A stretch of 64,000 bases of DNA from Roseibium sp. Sym1 (GTDB lineage Bacteria > Pseudomonadota > Alphaproteobacteria > Rhizobiales > Stappiaceae): contig NZ_CP114786.1 of assembly GCF_027359675.1 (NCBI RefSeq), positions 1,240,001-1,304,000 of the forward strand. Reading direction: 5' to 3'. Under the pieces are notes generated by a model, which was not told the DNA's origin, ran no database searches, and worked only from the letters and a program-made list of their open reading frames with translations. The translations under genes were made by a program, and so were the position numbers. Below, one piece after another: positions 46,286 through 55,633 of the stretch (position 1 is its first letter; every line of letters begins with the position of its first letter).

Positions 46286-46705
46286 TCAGGATTTGTATCT
46301 GGATCGGAGATCCTTGGCCCGGGACTGCAGGGACCGGAAATAGTCGGTGTCGCTGACCTCTTCGATTTCCATCCTGGCCTGTTCCTCGTCATAGGTGACC
46401 TCGAACTTGTCCAGCCGGGTCTTCAGTTCCGCGTTTTCCTTGCGCAGCTTCGCCTCGGCGGCCTCGAGCTGGCGCTTGGTTTCCGTCAGTTCGGCGATCA
46501 GCTGGCTGGAATGAAACTCGCGCGCTTCCACCTGCACGACCATGCCGGAAAAGGTCTCGGCCAGCGCCCGGATGTCTTCCTCGACGGACGTGTCCGTGAT
46601 CACCTGGAAAAGATCGTCGACATCATCGAAGCGGCCGTTGGCAATGGCCTCGCAGGTCCTTGCCAGACTGGCCAACGCAGGTTTCATGGTGTCAGATGAG
46701 CTCAT
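46286..46705 (-). CDS. Coiled-coil hypothetical protein
   Basis: 139 aa from the ATG at 46705, preceded by CGGAGG. The N-terminal half is helical (SLARTCEAIANGRFDDVDDLF); residues about 75-115 form a strong coiled coil (SQLIAELTETKRQLEAAEAK). No known domain recognised. It sits directly before the ParA-like ATPase gene, the usual arrangement for a ParA partner or adaptor that links the ATPase to its cargo. Confidence 0.72.
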   Translation of the reverse strand: MSSSDTMKPALASLARTCEAIANGRFDDVDDLFQVITDTSVEEDIRALAETFSGMVVQVEAREFHSSQLIAELTETKRQLEAAEAKLRKENAELKTRLDKFEVTYDEEQARMEIEEVSDTDYFRSLQSRAKDLRSRYKS

Positions 46706-46810
46706 TTCCGGCCTCCGGCTGCTCCCAATTGGTATAAACCATGCCTGATCGGGCAACCCAAGCTGTTTGTACCGGAAGGTCCGGTTTTCCGGGTCTCCCG
46801 TGCCCGGCGG

Positions 46811-47194
46811 TCAATTCGAAGCAGTCGTCTGCAAGGGGTTGGTGGTGCTCAGGTAGTTGCGCGAGATCCAGCCGACGCGTCCCGTGTCGACATCCCTGGC
46901 ATGCACCCAGTTGCCGTTCACCTCGGTCTCCCGCACGGTCCGGCCCTTGTCGAAACGGTCGATCACGTGCTGCTGCAGGCCGGGTCCCGCCCTGAAGGCG
47001 ACACGGTTGCCGCTGACATAATAGAGTGACCCCTGCTGCTGCTGTGGAGGCGGCAGGATGACCCTGGAGGGCTGCGGCGCCGGGTATGCGGCCCGCGCGA
47101 TCTCTTCAAGATAGGACCGGTCGCGGAACTGGAGATAAACCAGCGCCAGGACAAACAGTCCGATCACAATCACATAAGGAACGAATCTCGGCAT
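46811..47194 (-). CDS. Membrane-anchored SH3 domain protein
   Basis: 127 aa from the ATG at 47194; a GTG seven codons upstream is possible. One N-terminal transmembrane helix (FVPYVIVIGLFVLALVYL) and a Pro/Gln linker lead to a bacterial SH3 domain: YYVSGNRVAFRAGPG, then VNGNWVHARDVDTGRVGWISRNYL. Bacterial SH3 domains in the periplasm often bind peptidoglycan. It lies 105 bp upstream of the coiled-coil gene on the same strand. It could supply cell-wall anchoring, which TssL here lacks; that is inference. Confidence 0.8.
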   Translation of the reverse strand: MPRFVPYVIVIGLFVLALVYLQFRDRSYLEEIARAAYPAPQPSRVILPPPQQQQGSLYYVSGNRVAFRAGPGLQQHVIDRFDKGRTVRETEVNGNWVHARDVDTGRVGWISRNYLSTTNPLQTTASN

Positions 47195-47215
47195 TATCGA
47201 CGTTCCGGTTCCCAC

Positions 47216-47631
47216 GTCCGTGTCTTGCCCCCCGCCGGGCCCCCTGCCTTGGGGCGGAGTGAACCAGTCAATCGTTCCGGGACCTCAACACCGCCCCGAC
47301 CGAACGAAATAGCTGGATGACTCCTCACGTTTGCCCCTCCCGGCTGCCGCACCCTTCCTGGTGCAATCTCCTCACGTTAACACAGGAAAGTTGATGGTCC
47401 GATAAGACACCGCCAGCCGCGACAAGGAATTTTCCCATTGGCAGGCAGCCCCGCTTGTGGCCACCTGCCGGACGGGTTGCGGCATTTGGCGGACACCGTT
47501 TCCGGCATTCAAACGCCTTGTAGCGATGCTCAATCGCAAGAACAGCTTCAACGATGCGGGAAAAACACATTGCAACACCTTGCCCGGATCCACCGGGCAA
47601 AGCTGTCGCCGAGGCGGCCGAAATACGAGTG
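47216..47631. other. Gene-free stretch with one hairpin
   Basis: About 416 bp without a supportable gene. The only structure I see is the hairpin TTGCCCGG (47580-47587) / CCGGGCAA (47593-47600), close to the end of the creatinase remnant. Short open frames here lack ribosome sites and coding character. Confidence 0.5.
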
Positions 47632-47790
47632 TCAGCGTTTCGGGATGATGTTGTGCTCCGGTCCGAACGGGAACCCGGTGATGTTGTCGGCACCGGTCTT
47701 CGTCACGATCAGGATATCGTGTTTCCGGTAGCCGCCGGGCGCCGGCAAGTCCGGTTCAGGCACCGTCTCGCAGACCCGCTCATGCGTGTC
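47632..47790 (-). pseudogene. 3' remnant of a creatinase gene
   Basis: Read on the minus strand, the last 33 codons plus stop give GYRKHDILIVTKTGADNITG and continue to NIIPKR, nearly identical to the C-terminus of the intact creatinase at 53330-54559, including the stop. Beyond about 47741 the similarity becomes gapped (GAACCGGACTT, then the reverse of CACCGTCTCG), consistent with an internal deletion. There is no 5' part. It marks a former second copy or a rearrangement end. Confidence 0.8.
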
Positions 47791-47848
47791 CGGGCCGGAG
47801 AACTTCACCCCCCGAACCGGACACGCGGTCTGCGAGACCTTTGCACGA

Positions 47849-49405
47849 TCAGGCGGACTCCGAGGGTTCCGTGGCTTCCTTGTGTCCGCCGCTGCCTGGC
47901 GGTGAGCCGGAGGGCCGGCGGATGACCATCATGTAGAAGAAGAGGGCCGCAAGCATGAGGAAGAACAGGCTGTCCGGCCGCGTGAAAAAAATCATGGGGT
48001 CGTTGTCGTTGAGCGCCAGGGATCGTCTCAGATACTGCTCGAGGCTGGGGCCGAGGATGAACCCCAGCAACATGGACACGGTCGGGTAGCCGTACCGCCG
48101 CATAAAAAACGCAAGAACGCCGAAGACAACGGACAGCAACATCTGGAACACGGAAAACGTTGCGACATAACTTCCGACCAGCGCCACCACCGCGATCGAG
48201 GCGTAGAGCAGGCCGCGCGGTATCGAGACGATCCTGATGAACCAGGGACCGAGCAGGAACAGGGTCAGGGGGATCAGGATCAGGGCGCTCACCAGAAGGG
48301 AGGCGAACATCGGCGCAATGAGGTCGGCCTGCTGCTCGAGCAGCCGTGGACCGGGTTGCAGGCCGTTGATCACCAGAACGCCGAGAACGACCGCTGTCGT
48401 CGGGTCGCCGGGTATTCCGAATGTCAACATGGGAACGAAGGCACCGCCGCACATGGCGTTGTTGGCGGATTCCGCCGCGGCTATGCCCTCACGGCTGCCG
48501 CGGCCGTATTCGTCCGACTTCCGGGAGGCGCGTTTTGCTTCCGCATAGGCGACGAATGCCGCCATGGATCCGCCCGCGCCGGGCAGTATGCCGATGCCAT
48601 AGCCGATCAGGGCACTCTTGATATAGGTGAAGAGGCCGATTTCGCGGATCTCCTGCCATGCGGGCAGGAAGTCGCGGCGCCGGATGGCCGCAGCCGCCCT
48701 GGCGGCCTGGATGTCGATGCCTGCAGCGCCCTGCCGGGCCTGGGCCAGGACTTCACAGATTGCGAAACTGCCGATGATGATGGGCATCATGTCGATCCCC
48801 TCCACCAGCAGTTCCGTGCCGAAATGCATGCGTGGTATCGGCTGCATGACGTCAATGCCGATGGTGGCGACCATGATGCCGATCATGGTCGCGACGATAC
48901 CCTTGCTGATCTCCGCACGCTCAACGATGACGATGACCAGCAAGGCGAACAGTATCATCGAGAACTTGCCCGGGGTCTGGATCAGCAGCGATGCCTTTGC
49001 AGCGAGCGGCATGAGGCCCATAAGCAACACCGTGCCGATCGTGCCGCCAATCATCGAGCCGAGAGCGGCATGACCGAGCGCATTGGCGCCGCCCCCTTTC
49101 TTCATCAGGCTGTTGCCCTCCAGCGCAGTCATCATCGAGGACGGGGCACCCGGTATGTTGATCGTCGTCGCGGTGATGCTGCCGGCATACATTCCCGACA
49201 TGAATATCGCCGCGCTCATCACGAGGGCGGGGATGACGTCGATGCTGTAGGTCAGCGGCAACAGCAGCGCCATCGCAAGTACGGACGTGAGGCCGGGCAT
49301 CGCGCCGAAGAAGGCACCGATAAGAAAGCCGAGCAGCATGAAGCCCAGGACTTCCGGTTGTGCCAGCTGACCGAAACCCTGAAGCATCTCCAAAAGGAAC
49401 GCCAT
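47849..49405 (-). CDS. tctA: Tripartite tricarboxylate transporter, large permease TctA
   Basis: 518 aa, polytopic membrane protein with about eleven hydrophobic segments. The N-terminal block LLGFLIGAFFGAMPGLTSVL and the later GILPGAGGSMAAFVAYAEAK are diagnostic of TctA. It works with the small permease TctB and a periplasmic binding protein for carboxylate uptake driven by the ion gradient. The ATG is directly adjacent to the tctB stop. The neighbouring sugar-acid dehydratase gene suggests an aldaric or keto-sugar acid as substrate. Confidence 0.93.
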   Translation of the reverse strand: MAFLLEMLQGFGQLAQPEVLGFMLLGFLIGAFFGAMPGLTSVLAMALLLPLTYSIDVIPALVMSAAIFMSGMYAGSITATTINIPGAPSSMMTALEGNSLMKKGGGANALGHAALGSMIGGTIGTVLLMGLMPLAAKASLLIQTPGKFSMILFALLVIVIVERAEISKGIVATMIGIMVATIGIDVMQPIPRMHFGTELLVEGIDMMPIIIGSFAICEVLAQARQGAAGIDIQAARAAAAIRRRDFLPAWQEIREIGLFTYIKSALIGYGIGILPGAGGSMAAFVAYAEAKRASRKSDEYGRGSREGIAAAESANNAMCGGAFVPMLTFGIPGDPTTAVVLGVLVINGLQPGPRLLEQQADLIAPMFASLLVSALILIPLTLFLLGPWFIRIVSIPRGLLYASIAVVALVGSYVATFSVFQMLLSVVFGVLAFFMRRYGYPTVSMLLGFILGPSLEQYLRRSLALNDNDPMIFFTRPDSLFFLMLAALFFYMMVIRRPSGSPPGSGGHKEATEPSESA

Positions 49406-49870
49406 TTAGAAAACCTCCGGCAAGAGAGGCAGGCGGACATGAAATGCGATGCGGAACAGCAGGTAGAAGACGAGTGTCACACCGGCCGCATAAAGTCCCG
49501 CGTGAGCTGGCCGCCTGTCGCAGAAACCGAACACACGGAAGACCCCGAGCGCGAACAGGAACGTCGATGCTACATATCCGAGGGGCTCAAAAAGCACCAC
49601 GTAAAGCGCGGTGATCAGGACAGTTGCAAAAGGCCGGCGCAGAGACGCTCCGTCGGGCACCGGGACGGTCTCGCGGCTTTCGCGCCACAAGATCACCAAG
49701 AGCGCAACATAGGTCAGGCCGGATGCCAGTACCGGCAGAAATTTCGGGCCGACCAGGCCTTCGTCGAACTGCACCCTGATCTGGAATGCCGCTGCCATGT
49801 AGATGGTGTTGAGCGCGAAGAGAAACAGGGCGAACATCTGCCCGCCTGTCGGTTTGGAAAGTCGTTGCAT
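49406..49870 (-). CDS. tctB: Tripartite tricarboxylate transporter, small permease TctB
   Basis: 154 aa with four hydrophobic segments, the TctB layout (FALFLFALNTIYMAAAF near the N-terminus, ALYVVLFEPLGYVASTFLF in the middle, LYAAGVTLVFYLLFRIAF at the end). It is directly followed by tctA and preceded by the binding-protein gene, the standard TctCBA order. Confidence 0.88.
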   Translation of the reverse strand: MQRLSKPTGGQMFALFLFALNTIYMAAAFQIRVQFDEGLVGPKFLPVLASGLTYVALLVILWRESRETVPVPDGASLRRPFATVLITALYVVLFEPLGYVASTFLFALGVFRVFGFCDRRPAHAGLYAAGVTLVFYLLFRIAFHVRLPLLPEVF

Positions 49871-49944
49871 CCGAACGGAACCTTGATCTTGAAAACAAGG
49901 TGCCGGCGAGACCCGCCGACACCTCGGTGCATTCCGGCACGCGC

Positions 49945-50922
49945 TTATCTGGAGATGATGCCCTTTTCGACCAGCTCATCCATCTGCTTGAACAGTGTCA
50001 TGGAGGTCGTGTCCGCCCATGCGGTGACGTCATCGGTTCCGATCCAGTCCGGGGTCACGCCGACATCGGCGACCCAGGTCTGGAATTCCGCGCTTTCGAG
50101 GGCCTGCCTGTAGGCGTCTTCGATCTTGGCGACAACCTCGTCCGGCGTTCCCGCAGGAGCGGCCAGGACGATGAAGCTGCCGACGCGGATTTCAAGATCC
50201 TCGTCCGCTGCCGTCGCCACGTCCGGATAGGTAGGATTGGCTGTTCCGGAAAATTCCAGCAAGCCACGGGCGTCGCCACTTTGAATGAGCGAGGCGAAGT
50301 CACCAAGGCTGGTCGCAACAACGTCCACCTCGTCGTTGAGCAGAGCTTCCTTCTGCGGGGCCGCACCGCCCGGATAGGCAATCAGGTTGAACTTGACGCC
50401 CGTTGCCGCTTCCAGCTGCAAAAGTGCCAGATGCGTGCGCGAGCCGGTATTCTGAATGCCGATCTTCACCTTGCCGGGATGCTCCCTTGCGTCGGCAATC
50501 AGGTCCGAAACGGACTTGTAAGGCGCGTTCGCGTCGACAATGATCGCATCGGGCTCGCTGGTCACGCGAGCAATCAGCTTGAGCTTGTCCATCTTGTAGC
50601 TGGGCAGAAGACCCTGCCAAGGCACGGTGACGATACTGTCATAGGTCAGTGCGGCAATCGTGTAGCCGTCAGGCCGCGATTTCATGACGTCCGACACGCC
50701 GGTGGCGCTGATGCCGCCCTCGATGTTCTCGACATACATCGAGGTTCCCAGAATACCTTCGGCGATCGAGGTCAGCTTGCGGACAATGCCGTCGGTCCCC
50801 CCTCCGGCCCCCCAGGGTACGACGACCCGGACGTCCTTTTCCGGGTAGTCGGCAAATGCCGCTATCGGTGTGGCGGCAGTCATCGCGGCCACGGCAAGTA
50901 ACACTGCCAGTTTCTTGAACAT
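49945..50922 (-). CDS. tctC: Periplasmic binding protein TctC (Bug family)
   Basis: 325 aa from the ATG at 50922, with the excellent ribosome site GGGAGGAG 5 bp upstream. Signal peptide MFKKLAVLLAVAAMTAATP..AFA is followed by the Bug-family start YPEKDVRVVVPWGAGGGTD and later the YPGGAAPQKEALL block that contacts the ligand carboxylate. Longer in-frame starts upstream lack coding character. It delivers a carboxylic acid to TctAB. Confidence 0.93.
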   Translation of the reverse strand: MFKKLAVLLAVAAMTAATPIAAFADYPEKDVRVVVPWGAGGGTDGIVRKLTSIAEGILGTSMYVENIEGGISATGVSDVMKSRPDGYTIAALTYDSIVTVPWQGLLPSYKMDKLKLIARVTSEPDAIIVDANAPYKSVSDLIADAREHPGKVKIGIQNTGSRTHLALLQLEAATGVKFNLIAYPGGAAPQKEALLNDEVDVVATSLGDFASLIQSGDARGLLEFSGTANPTYPDVATAADEDLEIRVGSFIVLAAPAGTPDEVVAKIEDAYRQALESAEFQTWVADVGVTPDWIGTDDVTAWADTTSMTLFKQMDELVEKGIISR

Positions 50923-51176
50923 TTCACTCCTCCCAAAGTTGACTTCCAGATGTGAGCCGGCCGACGCGAGCGTCCGGTTTCCCAGTGTCATTGCGTTTCC
51001 GGCTCTAGGGTGCGGTGCCATCCCTGAAGATGGCTCCACAAGGTCCGGGCGGCCCCTCCGCATGGTGGACGGGATACCTGCCCCATTTTCCTCCCGGTGC
51101 ATCGCGCAATTTCCCGACCTTTCCTGTCCATTCAGGGAGCCGCGTCAGATGCGCAATGCAGCCTTCCTCAAACGCG

Positions 51177-52151
<975 letters not shown>

Positions 52152-52170
52152 TCATACGATGTCGTAGCTA

Positions 52171-52208
52171 AATTCATATGATCTTGTCAACAACTCATCA
52201 TATGAATT
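52171..52208. promoter_or_regulatory. Palindromic operator candidates of the GntR regulator
   Basis: AATTCATATGAT (52171-52182) and ATCATATGAATT (52197-52208) form a perfect 12-bp inverted repeat, each half itself containing the near-palindrome TCATATGA. Related words are TCATACGATG (52153-52162) and ATCATATAAG (52317-52326, next to the regulator start). This fits FadR-type operators between the divergent kdgD and regulator genes. The 52131-52367 region holds no gene. Confidence 0.65.
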
Positions 52209-52367
52209 TTGAATTGCCCTGACAAAATGAGTGTTCGAGCGTGTTATTTTGGCGCGTGCTTTCCAAAACCTGCTCTTTTCGTGGAGATTTGATCGAAGTA
52301 GAAAATCTGATAGACATCATATAAGTCGCCTCCCAACCCCTCTTCCTTCCGGAAAGCAGACCGACAT

Positions 52368-53099
52368 TTGAAAGACGCAGTTCAGAAACGCAGTAAAAAA
52401 TCTCTTGTCCTCACCGTGTCCGATGCCTTGCGGCAGCAGATCGGAGAAGGTCGATATTCTCCCGGTGACCGATTGCCAAGCGAGAGCCGCCTGACCGAGG
52501 AGTTTTCTGTCAGCCGAACAGTGATCCGGGAGGCGATTGCCAATCTGCGCGCGGACAAGCTTGTCGAACCGAGACATGGCGCGGGCGTGTTCGTGCTGTC
52601 ACCTCCAAAGACTGTGGCCTTGCCGTTCCAGGAAGTCGATCCGGCACGGGTTTCGTCGATGATCGAAATGCTTGAGCTGCGTACCGCCGTCGAGGTCGAG
52701 GCCGCTTCCTTGGCAGCCTTGCGGCGGTCGCCGTCCCAGGAGGAGGCCATCGTGACCGCCTATCAGAAGGTCCGGGCCTTGTCCGAAGCGGGAGAGTCGA
52801 CGGCGGAGGCGGATTTCGAACTGCACAAGACAATTGCCGAAGCCACCAACAATCCGCGTTTCGTCGAGTTTCTCAATCTGATCGGTCCGAGCGTGATCCC
52901 GCGCAAGGCACTGCACGCGGTTGCCGAAAAGGCTGAACTTGGTGCCTATCTATCAGTGCTCAACCGCGAACATGAGGCAATCGTCAAGGCAATCATTGCC
53001 GGCGACGAGAATGGAGCGGCCGAGGCAATGCGCCTTCACCTGCGCAGCAGTCAGGCCCGATATCGCGCGTTGCTTCACCAGACCAGTGGCTCGATCTGA
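52368..53099 (+). CDS. GntR/FadR-family transcriptional regulator
   Basis: 243 aa from TTG at 52368, with GGAAAG about 12 bp upstream. The N-terminal winged helix-turn-helix covers about 12-75 (GDRLPSESRLTEEFSVSRTV, then REAIANLRADKLVEPRHGAG), and an all-helical FCD ligand-binding domain follows (about 95-230; FELHKTIAEATNNPRF). Such regulators usually repress the divergent catabolic operon until a sugar acid binds. Likely target: kdgD-tctCBA. Confidence 0.9.
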   Translation: MKDAVQKRSKKSLVLTVSDALRQQIGEGRYSPGDRLPSESRLTEEFSVSRTVIREAIANLRADKLVEPRHGAGVFVLSPPKTVALPFQEVDPARVSSMIEMLELRTAVEVEAASLAALRRSPSQEEAIVTAYQKVRALSEAGESTAEADFELHKTIAEATNNPRFVEFLNLIGPSVIPRKALHAVAEKAELGAYLSVLNREHEAIVKAIIAGDENGAAEAMRLHLRSSQARYRALLHQTSGSI

Positions 53100-53232
53100 C
53101 GGGAGTCCCGGGGGATCGCGCACCGCAAGAACCGGAAGTGCCGGAAGACCTCAAGTCCCTGGCGCAATCAGGCTTGTTGCGACTCGCCTTGAGTGCGGAT
53201 CGTATAATCGCGTGAAGAGAAACGGAGAGCGA

Positions 53233-53262
53233 CCTGCCTGCGCTCGGAGAACGGCAGGCAGG
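53233..53262. terminator. Hairpin between convergent genes
   Basis: CCTGCCTGC (53233-53241) and GCAGGCAGG (53254-53262) form a perfect 9-bp stem. It lies in the 230-bp gap between the regulator and creatinase 3' ends. No clear T-run follows on either strand, so termination strength is uncertain. Nothing else is recognised in this gap. Confidence 0.5.
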
Positions 53263-53329
53263 AGTTTCCAACACCGTGATCAAGATGGCCTTTTGGGTCT
53301 CAACCCGTTTCGCTTGAAGTTCTGTCGAT

Positions 53330-54559
53330 CTAGCGTTTCGGGATGATGTTGTGCTCGGGTCCGAACGGAAACCCGGTGATGTTGTCGGCGCCGGTCTCCG
53401 TCACGATCAGGATGTCGTGCTCGCGGTAGCCTCCGGCGCCGGCTTCGCCCTCCGGGATCATGATCATCGGTTCCATGGACACCACCATGCCCGGCTCCAG
53501 CACCGTCTCGACATCCTCACGCAGTTCGACCGAGGCTTCGCGGCCGTAATAGTGGCTGAGCACCCCGAAGGAATGGCCGTAGCCGAAGCTGCGATACTTG
53601 AGCAGGTCATGGCTGCGGTAGATGTCGTTGAGCTCGGTCGCGATGTCACAGCAGCGCGCGCCCGGCCTGATCAGCTTCAGGCCTTCCCGGTGCACATGGC
53701 AGTTGATTTCCCACAGCCTGAGGTGCGCGTCGGAGGCATGTTCGCAAAAGAGCGTACGCTCCAGCGCGGTATAGTAGCCGAAGATCATCGGGAAACAGTT
53801 GAGGCTCAGGATGTCACCGGCCTCGACCTTCTTGTTGGTGACCGGGTTATGCGCCCCGTCCGTGTTGATGCCGGACTGGAACCAGGTCCAGGTGTCCATC
53901 AGTTCCACGAAGGGGAAGGACCTGGCGATCTCGCGGATCATGGCATTGGTGGAAGCGATCGCCACTTCATGTTCCGGGACACCGGCCTGAACCGCGTCGA
54001 CGAGCGCCGCGCCGCCGACATCACAGATGCGGGCGCCTTCGCGGATCAGGACATGTTCCTCAGCGCTCTTGATCGTGCGCTGTGCCATCGCGTCGGCGGC
54101 AATGTCGACCAGCTCCACGCCCGGCAGCGCGGCCTCCAGCTGCTTTTTCAGATCGAGAGACACATGGTCAAACTCGATGCCGACGCGTTTGATGCCCGGG
54201 TTGGGCACTTCCAGCAGGGACTGGATCGCATGGAAATAGTTGTCCCGGCGCCAGTCGGTGTAGATGACCGTGTCGCCATGGGTGCGGCGCCAGGGCTGGC
54301 CGCCGTCGATGCCGGCGGCAATGGTGGTCGCCTTGTCTTCAGTGACCAGGAAGCCGTATTTTCGGCCGAAGTAGCAATAGAGGAAGCCCGAGTAGTAGCA
54401 GATGTTGTGATAGGAGGTGAACAGGGCGGCATCGATACCGCGGTCCGCCATCAGCTTGCGCAGCTTGTCCTGCCTGCTGTCCATCTCCGCCGGAGAGAAG
54501 GGCGAAAAGGCCTTTTCGCCGTTGTTCATTTCATAGATGCGGATCATGTCGTTGCTCAT
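53330..54559 (-). CDS. Creatinase (creatine amidinohydrolase)
   Basis: 409 aa. Hydrolyses creatine to sarcosine and urea. The M24 'pita-bread' fold lacks the metal ligands; the sequence closely follows the Pseudomonas enzyme: FTSYHNICYYSGFLYC, DGGQPWRRT, the MDTWTWFQSGINTDGAHNPV block with catalytic His H237, LNCFPMIFGYYTALERTL, and SFGYGHSFGVLSHYYGREAS near the C-terminus. The ATG at 54559 has GGAG upstream. It is separated from the transport operon by a terminator, so it has its own promoter in 54560-54605. Confidence 0.93.
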   Translation of the reverse strand: MSNDMIRIYEMNNGEKAFSPFSPAEMDSRQDKLRKLMADRGIDAALFTSYHNICYYSGFLYCYFGRKYGFLVTEDKATTIAAGIDGGQPWRRTHGDTVIYTDWRRDNYFHAIQSLLEVPNPGIKRVGIEFDHVSLDLKKQLEAALPGVELVDIAADAMAQRTIKSAEEHVLIREGARICDVGGAALVDAVQAGVPEHEVAIASTNAMIREIARSFPFVELMDTWTWFQSGINTDGAHNPVTNKKVEAGDILSLNCFPMIFGYYTALERTLFCEHASDAHLRLWEINCHVHREGLKLIRPGARCCDIATELNDIYRSHDLLKYRSFGYGHSFGVLSHYYGREASVELREDVETVLEPGMVVSMEPMIMIPEGEAGAGGYREHDILIVTETGADNITGFPFGPEHNIIPKR

Positions 54560-54605
54560 CGGAGGCTCCTTTCGGTTTCGATCCTCAAGTCCATTTCCGG
54601 GCCAC

Positions 54606-54644
54606 AAACAGAAAACGGGCCGGCTTCTGGAAAGAAGCCGGCCC
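54606..54644 (-). terminator. Rho-independent terminator of the importer operon
   Basis: On the minus strand, GGGCCGGCTTC (54644-54634) and GAAGCCGGCCC (54627-54617) form a perfect 11-bp stem followed by GTTTTCTGTTTG. It ends the transcript coming from the permease gene at 54770 and insulates creatinase. Confidence 0.85.
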
Positions 54645-54769
54645 GCCAGGCCCAATATCCAATTGTCTTGCTACCGGGAGATCCTTATCAGGTCTCCACC
54701 CGGTGACTGGCGTTCCGCCACCGGTTCACGATGAAAGCAGCCGTGGCCGGATGTCCAGCCCTTGCCGGA

Positions 54770-55624
54770 TCAGCCCGGCGACAAACCTCTCAGTCGTTCC
54801 GACCGCCGGCGCAGCAGCTCCAGCACCGTCAGGAGGCAGATCGAAATTGCCACCATCAGCGAAGCCACCGCCAGAATGGTCGGTGAAATCTGTTCGCGCA
54901 GGCCGGTGAACATCTGCCACGGCAGGGTCTTCTGACCTGCAGAGCCCAGGAATAGCACCACCACGACCTCGTCGAAAGATGTGATGAAGGCAAACAATGC
55001 TCCGGAAACGACGCCCGGCACGATCAGCGGCATCTGCACCTTGAAGAAGGTGGTCACCGGGTTGGCGCCCAGATTGGCCGCCGCCCGCACAAGCGAGCGG
55101 TCGAAGCCGACCAGGGTGGCCGTGACCGTGATGATCACGAAGGGCGTGCCCAGCGCGGCATGCGCCAGCACGACGCCCCAGTAGGTGCCCTGAAGACCGA
55201 TGCGGGAATAGAAGAAATACATGCCCGCTGCGGAAATGATCAGCGGCACGATCATCGGCGAGATCAGCACGGCCATGATGGCCGGTTTGTAGGGTACATG
55301 GGACTGGGACAGGCCGATGGCCGCCAGGGTGCCGAAGCTGGTCGCCAGCAATGTGGCCACCGGGGCGATCAGCACCGAGTTGGTCAGCGCCTGCTGCCAG
55401 TCCGGGTTGGTGAAGAAGTCCTGATAGTGCTTGAAGGAGTAGCCGGCCGGGTCGAACGCCAGCATTTCCTTGGTGAAGGTGAAGAAATCCTCCGCGTTGA
55501 AGCTGAGCGGAAGGATAATCAGGATCGGAAAGATCAGGAAGAAGAAGATCAGTCCGCAGATGATCCGGAAGGAATAGTACCAGGTCCGCTGCAAGGGGGA
55601 CGCGTATGGGGGAAGTGCGCTCAT
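54770..55624 (-). CDS. ABC transporter permease, PotC type
   Basis: 284 aa, about six transmembrane helices; the cytoplasmic ATPase-docking loop is RAAANLGANPVTTFFKVQMP. It is the last gene of the ATPase, binding protein, permease, permease operon, 9 bp after the other permease. Its position next to creatinase suggests a creatine or related guanidino compound as substrate (inference). Confidence 0.92.
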   Translation of the reverse strand: MSALPPYASPLQRTWYYSFRIICGLIFFFLIFPILIILPLSFNAEDFFTFTKEMLAFDPAGYSFKHYQDFFTNPDWQQALTNSVLIAPVATLLATSFGTLAAIGLSQSHVPYKPAIMAVLISPMIVPLIISAAGMYFFYSRIGLQGTYWGVVLAHAALGTPFVIITVTATLVGFDRSLVRAAANLGANPVTTFFKVQMPLIVPGVVSGALFAFITSFDEVVVVLFLGSAGQKTLPWQMFTGLREQISPTILAVASLMVAISICLLTVLELLRRRSERLRGLSPG

Positions 55625-55633
55625 ATCGTCCTC

